Part shown: piece after piece, positions 25,784-34,120 of the stretch
Layout of the letters: every line of letters begins with the position of its first letter
Position numbering within the stretch: position 1 is the first letter of the stretch
Notes under the pieces: generated by a model
Database searches by the model: none
What the model saw: only the letters and a program-made list of their open reading frames with translations
What the model was told of the DNA's origin: nothing
From: Nitrospira sp.
GTDB taxonomy: Bacteria > Nitrospirota > Nitrospiria > Nitrospirales > Nitrospiraceae
DNA: 64,000 bases
Assembly (NCBI GenBank): GCA_022842445.1
Contig: JALHPO010000002.1
Coordinates: forward strand, 496,001 to 560,000
Reading direction: 5' to 3'
Program-made: the position numbers and the translations under genes

Positions 25784-26956
25784 TCAATGCAATAGATAGA
25801 TGGCGTGCGTCGGCCACCCGAGCCGGCTGGCCGCCGACTGAATCGCCGCCCCATGAAGATAGGGCGCAACGATCAACGTGCCCTCCACCGGCACGGAAGC
25901 GGGATCCTCCACCGCTCTCCCTTGATATTGCGCCTGTTGCTTGCGCTTGGAGGAATCGCATATCCGGTAGTCCCGCAGATCGAGCAGGGGCAACACACTG
26001 AATAATTCTGCCGAGCACCCCCAGATAGTGACCGGTTGTTTCTCGGCCACGGCCTGAATATCCCGGACCTGTCGAAGCAGCGCCTCCTTCGATTCCAACA
26101 GATGAGCGGCCACATCTCCTGCTGAAGGCGTGCACACCGCCGGAGAAAGCCTGCCTGTCTTTTGACCCAGAACCATCAATGAGGGATAGGCAAACTCCGG
26201 CGTCGGCAGCGTCTTCCGCACGACCTCGCGGACTTCAAATCCGTGGGCTCGCAGGGCCGCTGTGAGCGCCCTGGCGGTGTAATGAAAGATATGCTCACGG
26301 ATGGAAATCCAAAAAGCCGATCCGATCGGAAACTCTCCGTAGCGTTCCGCATCCGGAACCTCAATCAATAGTTGCCCGCCCGGTTCAAGCACGCGGTCCG
26401 CCTCGCGTAGCAGACCGTGCACATCGCGAATATGTTCCAACACATGGAAGTAGGTCAGTAGACCGAGACAACCATCCTCAAAGGGGAGATGTAAGGCATC
26501 ACCAGTCCGAAATGTGACATTCGGTGACGCCGCACAGCCCTGTTGCAGACTTCTCACATCCACATCCACGCCCCAGCATGCGGCATCCCAGCCGTATTGC
26601 CCAAGCCACGTGACAAATCCTCCACGTCCACAGCCCACATCGGCCATGGGAACAGAGTCGATCGCATGGTGCCTCAGTACACCGGCATACGCTGAATATT
26701 TCTCCCTGTTCTCCGGAGAGGTGACGGAGAAATGGGCGTTTTCGAAATAACTGCACTCCTCCGCATAATACTCAGCGAGCCGTGCATCGCTCATATTGTT
26801 CACAAACACGATGCCGCAGTCGCGACAGGAGTAAAACTGTGCTGTGTAATTGAAGATCGACTTCCCCAAACCGCTGTACTTCCAGTCCACGAGGTAACAG
26901 ACCGATGCGCCGCAGGCTGGACAACGATCTGCATTTGCTGCTTCCACTGGCATCAC
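25784..26956 (-). CDS. Class I SAM methyltransferase with N-terminal zinc-ribbon-like motif
   Basis: A 390-residue protein. An N-terminal pair of Cys motifs (CPACGASVCY and CRDCG) resembles the zinc ribbon of sugar C-methyltransferase relatives. A methyltransferase domain follows at about 95-220 (MADVGCGRGGFVTWLG; GLLTYFHVLEHIRDVHGLLR; LEPGGQLLIEVPD). The C-terminal third (TIWGCSAELFSVLPLL) looks like the C-terminal Rossmann domain seen in this group. It overlaps the upstream radical SAM gene by ATGA. Substrate unknown; it is probably a sugar. Confidence 0.83.
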   Translation of the reverse strand: MMPVEAANADRCPACGASVCYLVDWKYSGLGKSIFNYTAQFYSCRDCGIVFVNNMSDARLAEYYAEECSYFENAHFSVTSPENREKYSAYAGVLRHHAIDSVPMADVGCGRGGFVTWLGQYGWDAACWGVDVDVRSLQQGCAASPNVTFRTGDALHLPFEDGCLGLLTYFHVLEHIRDVHGLLREADRVLEPGGQLLIEVPDAERYGEFPIGSAFWISIREHIFHYTARALTAALRAHGFEVREVVRKTLPTPEFAYPSLMVLGQKTGRLSPAVCTPSAGDVAAHLLESKEALLRQVRDIQAVAEKQPVTIWGCSAELFSVLPLLDLRDYRICDSSKRKQQAQYQGRAVEDPASVPVEGTLIVAPYLHGAAIQSAASRLGWPTHAIYLLH

Positions 26957-27993
26957 TCCCTCTCAGCCATACGCGCATACTGACCGGAGATTTTCTCAAG
27001 CAGGAACGGCTTGTACGCATCGATGTTGTCTGCCTGCGCGTACTTGATATGCCCGCACGCCTTACACAACGGATTGTCTCGCCGCGTCCCGCGTAAATGT
27101 TGCAGCCTCAAATCATGAAGGGCGGGCGAATTCCAGATCTCCCGCAGACTCTCCCGATTGAGGTCGCCAACGATCAATTTCTGGTCCCAATCCGGACAGC
27201 ACGCGCTCACCGTGCCATCGGCGTTGACGGCCATGGCATAAAAGATGTATGTGCAGACGTCCTTCTCCTCGAGGGATTGCCGGTATTGCCCGGTCCGTTC
27301 TTGCATGTCCACACCCGCTCGCTTCTCCACATCGAACTCCGGCCAGATCGGCGCCAGTTCCTCCACGAAAATCCGGTCGCAATAATTTCCGAACAGATCG
27401 AAGAAGCGTGTTTTATCGTCAGCCGTGAGATAGTTGCCGGGTATCTTGATGGTCACCTCACAGTCGCCGCGATGGGCATAGAGCCACCGGATATTTTCCA
27501 CCAACTGCTCGAAATCGACCTCAACCTTGGCATGCTTGGCATACTGTTCCTGGCTGATGCCTTCCAGAGACACATTCATCCGGTCCAGTCCCGCCGCGAC
27601 GAGACGCGTCAGCAGGTCCGGGGAAAACAAGGCGGCATTCGTGGCAAGATCGATATAGCGAACCCTCCCGCTGGCCTTAGCCAGGGAGATCATCGCCGGC
27701 AACTTCTTGTTCAACAACGGCTCCCCGATTTTATTCATCCGCATCACTTTCAGCGGCTCGCCAAACATTTCCAGATCCCGGATCAGCTTTTCAAAGAGTT
27801 CGAACTTCATCACGCTGCGAGTGTACTCAGAAGCCTTCAACAAATCCCGATGGCCGGTCGGGCAAAACTGGCAGGAAAAATTACAGGCACTGGAGGGATC
27901 CACGTAGAGAAGAAACGGAGTGCTGAGCGGAATCACGTCCTGCAGCGCCACGCGCCCTTCCAGATTCAACTTCGATTTGACTTTGGCCTTCAT
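26953..27993 (-). CDS. Radical SAM/SPASM domain protein (copy 2)
   Basis: A 346-residue radical SAM enzyme. The iron-sulfur motif is CNFSCQFC (CxxxCxxC) near residue 37. A C-terminal cysteine-rich SPASM-like part carries SACCPDWDQK and CKACGHIKY, probably for auxiliary clusters. Such enzymes catalyse radical chemistry on peptides, sugars or other small molecules; the substrate here is not evident. About half of the residues match the second copy at 29270-30298, so the two arose by duplication. A strong GGGGGAATAGG precedes the ATG. It is translationally coupled to the following methyltransferase. Confidence 0.87.
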   Translation of the reverse strand: MKAKVKSKLNLEGRVALQDVIPLSTPFLLYVDPSSACNFSCQFCPTGHRDLLKASEYTRSVMKFELFEKLIRDLEMFGEPLKVMRMNKIGEPLLNKKLPAMISLAKASGRVRYIDLATNAALFSPDLLTRLVAAGLDRMNVSLEGISQEQYAKHAKVEVDFEQLVENIRWLYAHRGDCEVTIKIPGNYLTADDKTRFFDLFGNYCDRIFVEELAPIWPEFDVEKRAGVDMQERTGQYRQSLEEKDVCTYIFYAMAVNADGTVSACCPDWDQKLIVGDLNRESLREIWNSPALHDLRLQHLRGTRRDNPLCKACGHIKYAQADNIDAYKPFLLEKISGQYARMAERE

Positions 27994-28025
27994 ACCTATT
28001 CCCCCACAATGATGTTCAATTCTAT

Positions 28026-29228
28026 TCAGGCCGAGGCATAACCGCGCTCATTCGGCAGGCAATACATGACCGCTCCAGTGCCGCACCAACCGTGCAATCT
28101 CAGGTAAAACCGGTAGTCCTTCAGCGTATCCATGAGCCAGGACGGCAATTTCCACAGCCCCGCCTCGCTGTGATAGGTCGTGACCGCGATGATGGGTCTA
28201 TGGCGACGGAGGGTCTTTTCTGCACCTTGCAAGGCGTCGAGTTCATGTCCTTCAAGATGCAGCTTCAGATAGCTCGGCGCCACATCTGTGTCATCCAGAG
28301 CCGTCACCTCGACCACCTCTCGACCGAACTCGCACAGCTGCGACCCATAGCCTAGTTGGGAGAAGAACCGCTGCTTCCCTGCCCGCCGGCATAGGGCCTG
28401 GGCCAAAAGGCGATGGCGCCGCCTTACACATTCGGGCAATGAGGCGAGTCCCTCTTTGATCACATCCGCATTGCGAGTATCAGGTTCGAACATCACAATC
28501 TCTTCGAACCGGTTCTCGACCGTTTCTCGAAATACCTTCGTCGTTTCACCCCTATGGGCGCCGACATCCACGAACACTTCCTGATCCCCAAGCAGCGATA
28601 CCACCTCGGGAATAAAGTAGCGATGTTCCAAGTCTATCGGCGCGTTTTCAAACACCCAGTCCTGGCGGAGACGATGCCACGCGATGAACTGCAGATGATG
28701 AGCGCGGGACATATCATCACTCCAACCGCCCAATACCTGCTCTACCATCTGTTGCTCGGCCCCGTTCAGGTCGCCCATGAACCACCCGTTGCCGATCGGA
28801 TAACAGCGGCGGTACGCCTCCATCACATCGTAAAGGGGCACGACATCGCGCCACCCCTGGCTCTGCAACGATTCCGCCAACTCTGTGAAACAGACCGTGG
28901 CCACGCTGACCACCAACGGCAACGCGCGCTTCATGTGCGCCGGCACCTCACTCGGCAGGAGCACGTTGCACGACTGCCAACTTGGGACATCACGGACATG
29001 CTCGGCGTTGGCATCCACGACAATGCTCGGGGCCAGCCGGGCGTGCCGAAAGAAGTCCATGGCCATGCACCCCAATTTGCCGGCCCCGTACAGCGCAAAC
29101 GGGCCATCGATTGTGCGTGGCCCGGATCCGGGTGGCGCCGATAGGATTTCAGCCAACTGGACGATGGCAGCCGGCGTGTCCGGCACATGCGCCGTTCGTA
29201 CTGAACCGTAGCTGACCTGCTCTCCCAT
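28026..29228 (-). CDS. FkbM-family methyltransferase with N-terminal Rossmann-like domain (copy 1)
   Basis: A 400-residue protein with the same plan as the copy at 24652-25764. An N-terminal Rossmann-like part (FALYGAGKLGCMAMDFFRH) is followed by an FkbM methyltransferase (VFVDVGAHRGETTKVFRETV; SYLKLHLEGHELDALQGAE; AVTTYHSEAGLWKLPSWL). The start is taken at the ATG at 29228; a GTG at 29255 is possible. It lies between the two radical SAM genes. It probably O-methylates a sugar on the glycan made by this island; substrate unknown. Confidence 0.85.
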   Translation of the reverse strand: MGEQVSYGSVRTAHVPDTPAAIVQLAEILSAPPGSGPRTIDGPFALYGAGKLGCMAMDFFRHARLAPSIVVDANAEHVRDVPSWQSCNVLLPSEVPAHMKRALPLVVSVATVCFTELAESLQSQGWRDVVPLYDVMEAYRRCYPIGNGWFMGDLNGAEQQMVEQVLGGWSDDMSRAHHLQFIAWHRLRQDWVFENAPIDLEHRYFIPEVVSLLGDQEVFVDVGAHRGETTKVFRETVENRFEEIVMFEPDTRNADVIKEGLASLPECVRRRHRLLAQALCRRAGKQRFFSQLGYGSQLCEFGREVVEVTALDDTDVAPSYLKLHLEGHELDALQGAEKTLRRHRPIIAVTTYHSEAGLWKLPSWLMDTLKDYRFYLRLHGWCGTGAVMYCLPNERGYASA

Positions 29229-29269
29229 AACAGCCGCCGTTCTCCAGAAGGGCACACTGAACTCGTTGC

Positions 29270-30298
29270 CTACTCCGATCGTGCAGCCATGTGGTCTTTG
29301 ACTTTCGGGATGAGCTGCTGGCGATACGCGTCGATATTATCGGGGCGGCAATGTGACAACTGCCCGCATTGGGAGCACACGGGATTCTGCTTTCGCTTGC
29401 CCTCCAAATGCGCCAGACGCAATTCATTGAACTCCGGTGAGTTCCATATTGCGCGCAACGACTGTTTGCGGCCGTCTCCCACAATCAACCTCCGCCCCCA
29501 GTCCACAAAGCATGCGCTGGCCAATCCGTCCGCATTGATCGACATCGCATAGAAGATATAGGGACAGGTATCGGTGGGAGTAATCGGCTGCTGATAGATC
29601 CCCTGGGTGATTTTCACCCCCAATCGATCCTCCACATCAAACTGCGGCCAACAAGGGGCAAAGTTCTCCACGAAAATGCGGTCACAATAATCCCCGAACG
29701 TGTCAAAAAACTTTTGCCTTTCAGCTTCCGTAATCAGTTCTCCCGGTATCTTGATGACGATTTCACAACTTCCCTTGTGCTCGTACAACCAGCGCACATT
29801 CGTAACGAACCGGTTGAAATCAAACTCTGTTTTCGTGAACGCGGTGTACTGGTCCGGCCTCATGCCGTACACAGAGATGTTCACTTTATCCAAGCCGGCT
29901 TCAATCAGCGGCCCCATGCGCAAGGGATCGATCAGGGCTCCGTTGGTTGTCGTATCGATGTAGGGCACATGCCCGCTAGCCTTGGCGTAGGCAATCATGT
30001 CCGCAAGCCGTTTGTTCAAGAGAGGTTCGCCGTCCTTGTACAATCGCAGCACCTTGATGGATTGGGGAAAAGACGCCAGATCATCGATCAGTTTTCGATA
30101 CAGGTCGAAATTCATCACCCCCTGAAACCGGCCGGTCCCCTTGATCAGATCGCGGTCGCCGGTCGGGCAGAAGGTGCACTGGAAATTGCAACTGCTTGAA
30201 GGATCGATAAACACAATGAAGGGCGTCTCCAACGGGATGACATCCTGCAACGGAGTGCGATTCTCCAGATTGATTCGTGGTTTAATCTGAGCTTTCAT
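29270..30298 (-). CDS. Radical SAM/SPASM domain protein (copy 1)
   Basis: A 342-residue protein with the CNFQCTFC radical SAM motif near residue 37 and C-terminal cysteines (SACFVDWG and CSQCGQLSHC) for extra clusters. The start at 30298 is favoured by GGGGAGAA upstream and by alignment with copy 2 (MKAQIKPRINLENRTPLQDV against MKAKVKSKLNLEGRVALQDV). It is followed by an FkbM gene, as in the other copy's neighbourhood, suggesting a duplicated two-gene module. The reaction is unknown. Confidence 0.87.
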   Translation of the reverse strand: MKAQIKPRINLENRTPLQDVIPLETPFIVFIDPSSSCNFQCTFCPTGDRDLIKGTGRFQGVMNFDLYRKLIDDLASFPQSIKVLRLYKDGEPLLNKRLADMIAYAKASGHVPYIDTTTNGALIDPLRMGPLIEAGLDKVNISVYGMRPDQYTAFTKTEFDFNRFVTNVRWLYEHKGSCEIVIKIPGELITEAERQKFFDTFGDYCDRIFVENFAPCWPQFDVEDRLGVKITQGIYQQPITPTDTCPYIFYAMSINADGLASACFVDWGRRLIVGDGRKQSLRAIWNSPEFNELRLAHLEGKRKQNPVCSQCGQLSHCRPDNIDAYRQQLIPKVKDHMAARSE

Positions 30299-30370
30299 GA
30301 TGTTCAGTTCTCCCCGATTGGTGATGGCCCAACTCGATCCCTGTCGTCGCACTGCGGCACCGGTGTCACA

Positions 30371-31198
30371 CTACCTGACTCCCACCACACAGGGCGGATC
30401 GATGACGCTCTCCGGACGGGCCGTAAATCGCAGCAGGTCATGCCTGCCGAGCTCCTCCGCAATGGTAGAGGCGAAATCGCGCACAGTGATCGGCACCCCG
30501 GAACAAATATTCACGGCCCCTTGTCGGGCCCCAAGTGCCACACTGACAATCATGCGCCCTGCTTCCCGCACATCGAGAAAATCGCGAATCTGATTACCGC
30601 TGGTCAGCTCTGCCGGTTCTCCGATCGCCAGTTTCGCGCGCAGGTAGGGAACCAGCCGCCTCTCATCCTCACCTTCTCCGTAGAGGTAGAACAACCGGCA
30701 CCACGCAAATTCGACGCCCTGTGTCGGGAGCCAGCTTGCCAGTGCCGTGTACGCCGCCGCTTTGGCCCCAGCGTAGGGCGTACCCGGATTCAGCGGTGTC
30801 TCCACAGTCAACATTCCTTGGCGGACGTCATACTCCAGGCAAGTCCCCAGACCGACCACGCGTCGCACACCGGCCATGACGGCACCCCGTGCCATGTGCA
30901 GCGTACCGAGCAAACAGTCCATGTTTTTGGGCGAGTGGAGATACTGCCCGGGTTCCGCATACCAGGCCGCATGAACAATCGTATCGATCCCGTCACAGAC
31001 CTTGGCCCACCACTGCGCATTCTCGGTGAAGAGATCCGCCGTCGTCATGACCCTGTCCAGCCCCTGCACGGCTTCGAGTCTGGTGTCTGTGCCGTCACGA
31101 ATAACGACGCGCGTCGACAGTCCTTGATTCGCCAAGGCACGCAACACTTGACGCCCCACAAAGCCTGTGGCACCGGTCACCAGCACCTTGCCGCTCAT
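30371..31198 (-). CDS. NAD-dependent epimerase/dehydratase (extended SDR)
   Basis: A 275-residue short-chain dehydrogenase of the extended nucleotide-sugar type. The dinucleotide motif is VLVTGATGFVGRQVLRAL at the N-terminus and the catalytic Tyr/Lys pair is in TPYAGAKAAAY. It is shorter than RmlB/GalE (about 330), in the range of 4-ketoreductases. Placed right after a C-methyltransferase and a 3,5-epimerase-like enzyme, it probably reduces the 4-keto group of a CDP-6-deoxysugar. That role is inference. Its start overlaps the C-methyltransferase stop by 4 nt. Confidence 0.84.
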   Translation of the reverse strand: MSGKVLVTGATGFVGRQVLRALANQGLSTRVVIRDGTDTRLEAVQGLDRVMTTADLFTENAQWWAKVCDGIDTIVHAAWYAEPGQYLHSPKNMDCLLGTLHMARGAVMAGVRRVVGLGTCLEYDVRQGMLTVETPLNPGTPYAGAKAAAYTALASWLPTQGVEFAWCRLFYLYGEGEDERRLVPYLRAKLAIGEPAELTSGNQIRDFLDVREAGRMIVSVALGARQGAVNICSGVPITVRDFASTIAEELGRHDLLRFTARPESVIDPPCVVGVR

Positions 31199-32421
31199 GT
31201 CACCTCCAGCCGGGGGATCGCAGTAACGAATCGTGTCTGTTGCGCCGCCAGATCGGCATTCTGTTCTATGACCTCCCCCGCGATGTTCCAGGGCAGAATA
31301 ACCAGATAGTCCGGCGGCCGCGCGCGCAATGCAGCGACCGGCACCACCGGGATTCGACTGCCCGGCAGGAAATGGCCCTGCTTGGCCGGGTTCTTGTCCG
31401 CCACATACGACAACAGGTCAGGCCGTACACCGGCAAAGTTGAGGAGGGTGTTGCCCTTGGCAGCTGCGCCATAGGCGGCGACGATCTTGCGATCACGTTT
31501 TGCCTTCAGCAGAAAGCTCAGCAAATCGTCCTTGACCTGTTCCGCCTGTGCCTGAAATCCGTTGTAAAAGTCTCTGCTGAACATGCCGGACTCGGCTTCC
31601 CGCCGCAACACGGCTTCCACACGAGGCTCCCGAGAAGCGCGTCCGGCGTCACCCCGTTGCGCATAGACACGCAAACTCCCGCCCTGAGTCGGAATATCCT
31701 CCACATCGAATACGTGGAGGCCGTGGAGGGTAAATATGCGCTCCACGGTCGTCAACGACAGATAGGAAAAATGTTCGTGGTATGCGAGATCGAACTGATT
31801 GTGCCGGACCATATTCAGAAGGCTCGGAAACTCGAAGGTTGCGACTCCCGCAGGCTTCAAGAGCCTTGAGAACCCCGCAACAAAATCGTTGATGTTGGGA
31901 ACATGGGCGAGAACGTTATTGGCGACGATGAGATCGGCGGAACGATTCGCAGTGGCCAGTGTATGCGCCAATGCCTGACCGAAGAACTCCTCAACAATAT
32001 CGAGCCCCTTCTGACGGGCCGCGCGGGCCGTACTGGCGGTCGGCTCGATTCCGTAGCACGGGATGCCCGCGGCCTGCACGTGTTGCAGTAAGTACCCGTC
32101 ATTCGCCGCAACTTCTGCCACACAGGAGGTCGCATTGAGACCGAACCGGGCGATCATGGCGTCGACATAAGACCGGGCATGCTGAAGCCACGAAGTCGAG
32201 TAGGAGCTAAAATAGGCATACTCATCTGAGAACAGAGCCTCACGCCCGACATAATCTTCAGTTTGTACAAGCCAACAGTCCTCGCACACGACCAACCGAA
32301 GTGGAAACCACGCCTCAGGCGCCCGCAATTGCTCCGCCGAGAGGTAGGCGTTGGAGGCCGGCGCACTGCCAAGGTCAAGAAACTGCACACGCAGTTCCGT
32401 TCCACAATGTCGGCATTTCAC
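31195..32421 (-). CDS. Sugar C-methyltransferase (NDP-4-ketohexose C-methyltransferase-like)
   Basis: A 408-residue protein with the three-part layout of NDP-hexose C-methyltransferases such as TylC3. The N-terminal zinc-binding part is CRHCGTEL and CEDCW. The central SAM domain has SCVAEVAANDGYLLQHVQ and CYGIEPTAS. The C-terminal part has KIVAAYGAAAKGNTLLNFAG and PVVPVAALRARPPDYLVILPWN. This family adds a methyl to C-3 of a 4-keto-deoxysugar. Both the start and stop overlap the neighbouring genes by 4 nt, so it belongs firmly to the CDP-sugar operon. Confidence 0.88.
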   Translation of the reverse strand: MKCRHCGTELRVQFLDLGSAPASNAYLSAEQLRAPEAWFPLRLVVCEDCWLVQTEDYVGREALFSDEYAYFSSYSTSWLQHARSYVDAMIARFGLNATSCVAEVAANDGYLLQHVQAAGIPCYGIEPTASTARAARQKGLDIVEEFFGQALAHTLATANRSADLIVANNVLAHVPNINDFVAGFSRLLKPAGVATFEFPSLLNMVRHNQFDLAYHEHFSYLSLTTVERIFTLHGLHVFDVEDIPTQGGSLRVYAQRGDAGRASREPRVEAVLRREAESGMFSRDFYNGFQAQAEQVKDDLLSFLLKAKRDRKIVAAYGAAAKGNTLLNFAGVRPDLLSYVADKNPAKQGHFLPGSRIPVVPVAALRARPPDYLVILPWNIAGEVIEQNADLAAQQTRFVTAIPRLEVT

Positions 32422-32978
32422 AAGAGGACTCCTTCAAACTCCCGGCTGATTCTCGGAAAGCTGGCATCCCGATCAGACATATCCGTCGCGGCTAAGGGCC
32501 AGGGGACAGACACGCTTGCGTCGAGCGGCCACAATCCTGTTTCAGTCTGAGGCGCATAGGCGACTGAATGGCAATAGACCAATTCGACATGGTCGGTCAG
32601 CGCCTGGAAGCCATGAGCAAACCCCTCCGGGATCAACAAGGACCGGCCATTGTCCGCAGACAGCTGCTCGGCATGCCACTGCAGCCACGTCGGGGAACCG
32701 GCCCTGACGTCCACGGCCACATCCCACACCGCCCCGCGAATGCAGGACACCAATTTCATTTCTGCATTGGGTGAACGCTGAAAGTGCAACCCGCGGATGG
32801 TGCCGCGACGGGCCGTATAGGAATGATTGATCTGCGCGATCGGCTTCCGCCATCCTGCACCGGCCAGCTCTTCCTGACAAAATACCCGGCTGAAAGATCC
32901 ACGGCTGTCCGTAATCGGCATACGGCAAATCACCTTCAAGCCGGCCAGCGGAGTATCGACAACGACAAATCGTCCCAC
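32418..32978 (-). CDS. dTDP-4-dehydrorhamnose 3,5-epimerase-like protein
   Basis: A 186-residue cupin-fold epimerase of the RmlC family. Visible landmarks are RGSFSRVFC near residue 26, the active-site RGTIRGLHFQ (catalytic His), the substrate-contact PEGFAHGFQAL and the later Tyr in HVELVYCHSVAY. Because the neighbours are rfbF and rfbG and there is no rmlA, rmlB or rmlD, it more likely acts on CDP-4-keto-6-deoxyglucose than on the dTDP sugar. Its stop overlaps the C-methyltransferase start as ATGA. Confidence 0.88.
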   Translation of the reverse strand: MGRFVVVDTPLAGLKVICRMPITDSRGSFSRVFCQEELAGAGWRKPIAQINHSYTARRGTIRGLHFQRSPNAEMKLVSCIRGAVWDVAVDVRAGSPTWLQWHAEQLSADNGRSLLIPEGFAHGFQALTDHVELVYCHSVAYAPQTETGLWPLDASVSVPWPLAATDMSDRDASFPRISREFEGVLL

Positions 32979-32990
32979 ATTCCCTCCCGG

Positions 32991-33058
32991 CTATATCGCC
33001 GTGGTCTCGGTTTCGCAGGGCACACGCGCATCTTTAGCGTTCGCATGCCCGCGGTACC
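32991..33058 (-). pseudogene. Duplicated 3' fragment of an rfbG-type gene
   Basis: Directly after the rfbG stop, a second copy of its last about 22 codons is found. It reads WYRGHANAKDARVPCETE against WYRGHANAKDPRVLCDAD in the intact gene, with its own stop at 32991. There is no start codon of its own in a sensible place. It looks like the residual tail of an older rfbG allele or a tandem duplication that has diverged. Confidence 0.75.
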
Positions 33059-33073
33059 ACGGCGTGATCCGTT

Positions 33074-34120
33074 TCACCACGCCGCAATATCGGCATCGCA
33101 GAGCACACGCGGATCTTTGGCATTCGCATGCCCGCGGTACCATCGCATAGTCCGTCCCACAGCAGCGGCCAGCGGCCACCTGGGAGCCACGCCGAGCACG
33201 GTACGAGCCTTGTCCACTTCGAGCCTGAGCGAGTCTTCCTCACGCGGCCCGTCGTTGCCGGAACCGTAGACCACCTCTCCGCGGCCATAGGCCGATCGGG
33301 CCAATTCCACCACCTCGCGAACCGTCGCAGCCTCATGGGCCAGCGGACCAAAGTTATACGCACCGGCACGCGATGGGTTCTCCCATAGTTTCTCAGCCAG
33401 GCTCATATATCCTGCCAGAGGTTCCAGCACATGTTGCCAGGGCCTCACTGCGTTCGGACGGCGCACATGAAGCGCAAGGCCGGAACTCCACGCGCGAATC
33501 GCATCCGGTATCAGACGATCGGCAGACCAGTCTCCCCCTCCTAGAACGTTCCCAGCCCTGGCAGTGGCCACGGCGACACCGCGAGACTCAAAAAATGACC
33601 CACGGTAACACTCCGTCACCATCTCGCAGGCCGCTTTGCTGGCGCTATACGGATCATGGCCGCCGAGCGGATCGTTCTCACCGTAGGCGGCGGACCCCCC
33701 GGCGGGTTTATAGACCTTGTCTGTGGTCACGATGAGGATGACGCGCACGCGTTCAATCCCGCGCAACGCTTCGAGCAGGTGCGCCGTGCCCATGATATTG
33801 GTGCCAAACGTGTCAATCGGCGCACAGTAACTTGCGCGTACGAGGGGCTGAGCGGCCAAGTGAAATACGATATCAGGCAGAACCGTGCGGACGATCGGGA
33901 CCAGCGCTTTTTCAGCGCGGATGTCGCAATAGTAACTGTCGAGCGTTTTATCAACATGTGCGAGCTGATAGAGATTGGGCTCCGTCGCCGGCGGCAAGGC
34001 CACTCCCGTGATATGCGCGCCAAGACGAGACAGCCACAGAGACAACCAGCTCCCTTTGAATCCGGTGTGCCCGGTCAGCAGGACGCGCTTGCCCTTCCAG
34101 AATGAGTCCATCATCGGCAT
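33074..34120 (-). CDS. rfbG: CDP-glucose 4,6-dehydratase
   Basis: Converts CDP-glucose to CDP-4-keto-6-deoxyglucose. The 348-residue extended SDR carries RVLLTGHTGFKGSWLSLWL (NAD-binding), the DIVFHLAAQPLVRASY segment typical of CDP-glucose dehydratase, TTDKVYKP, and YSASKAACE (catalytic Tyr and Lys). Family length is about 355. The ATG overlaps the stop of rfbF as TAATG, so the two are translationally coupled; the internal ATG of MMDSFW is an alternative start. A 22-codon duplicate of its 3' end lies just downstream. Confidence 0.95.
   Translation of the reverse strand: MPMMDSFWKGKRVLLTGHTGFKGSWLSLWLSRLGAHITGVALPPATEPNLYQLAHVDKTLDSYYCDIRAEKALVPIVRTVLPDIVFHLAAQPLVRASYCAPIDTFGTNIMGTAHLLEALRGIERVRVILIVTTDKVYKPAGGSAAYGENDPLGGHDPYSASKAACEMVTECYRGSFFESRGVAVATARAGNVLGGGDWSADRLIPDAIRAWSSGLALHVRRPNAVRPWQHVLEPLAGYMSLAEKLWENPSRAGAYNFGPLAHEAATVREVVELARSAYGRGEVVYGSGNDGPREEDSLRLEVDKARTVLGVAPRWPLAAAVGRTMRWYRGHANAKDPRVLCDADIAAW

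Noticed and set aside
27097-28041. A 314-codon open frame on the plus strand
   Set aside because: It is antisense to the radical SAM gene, which has intact CxxxCxxC and SPASM motifs.
32991-33179. Separate small gene downstream of rfbG
   Set aside because: It lacks a plausible start and is a diverged copy of the rfbG 3' end, so it is listed as a pseudogene fragment.
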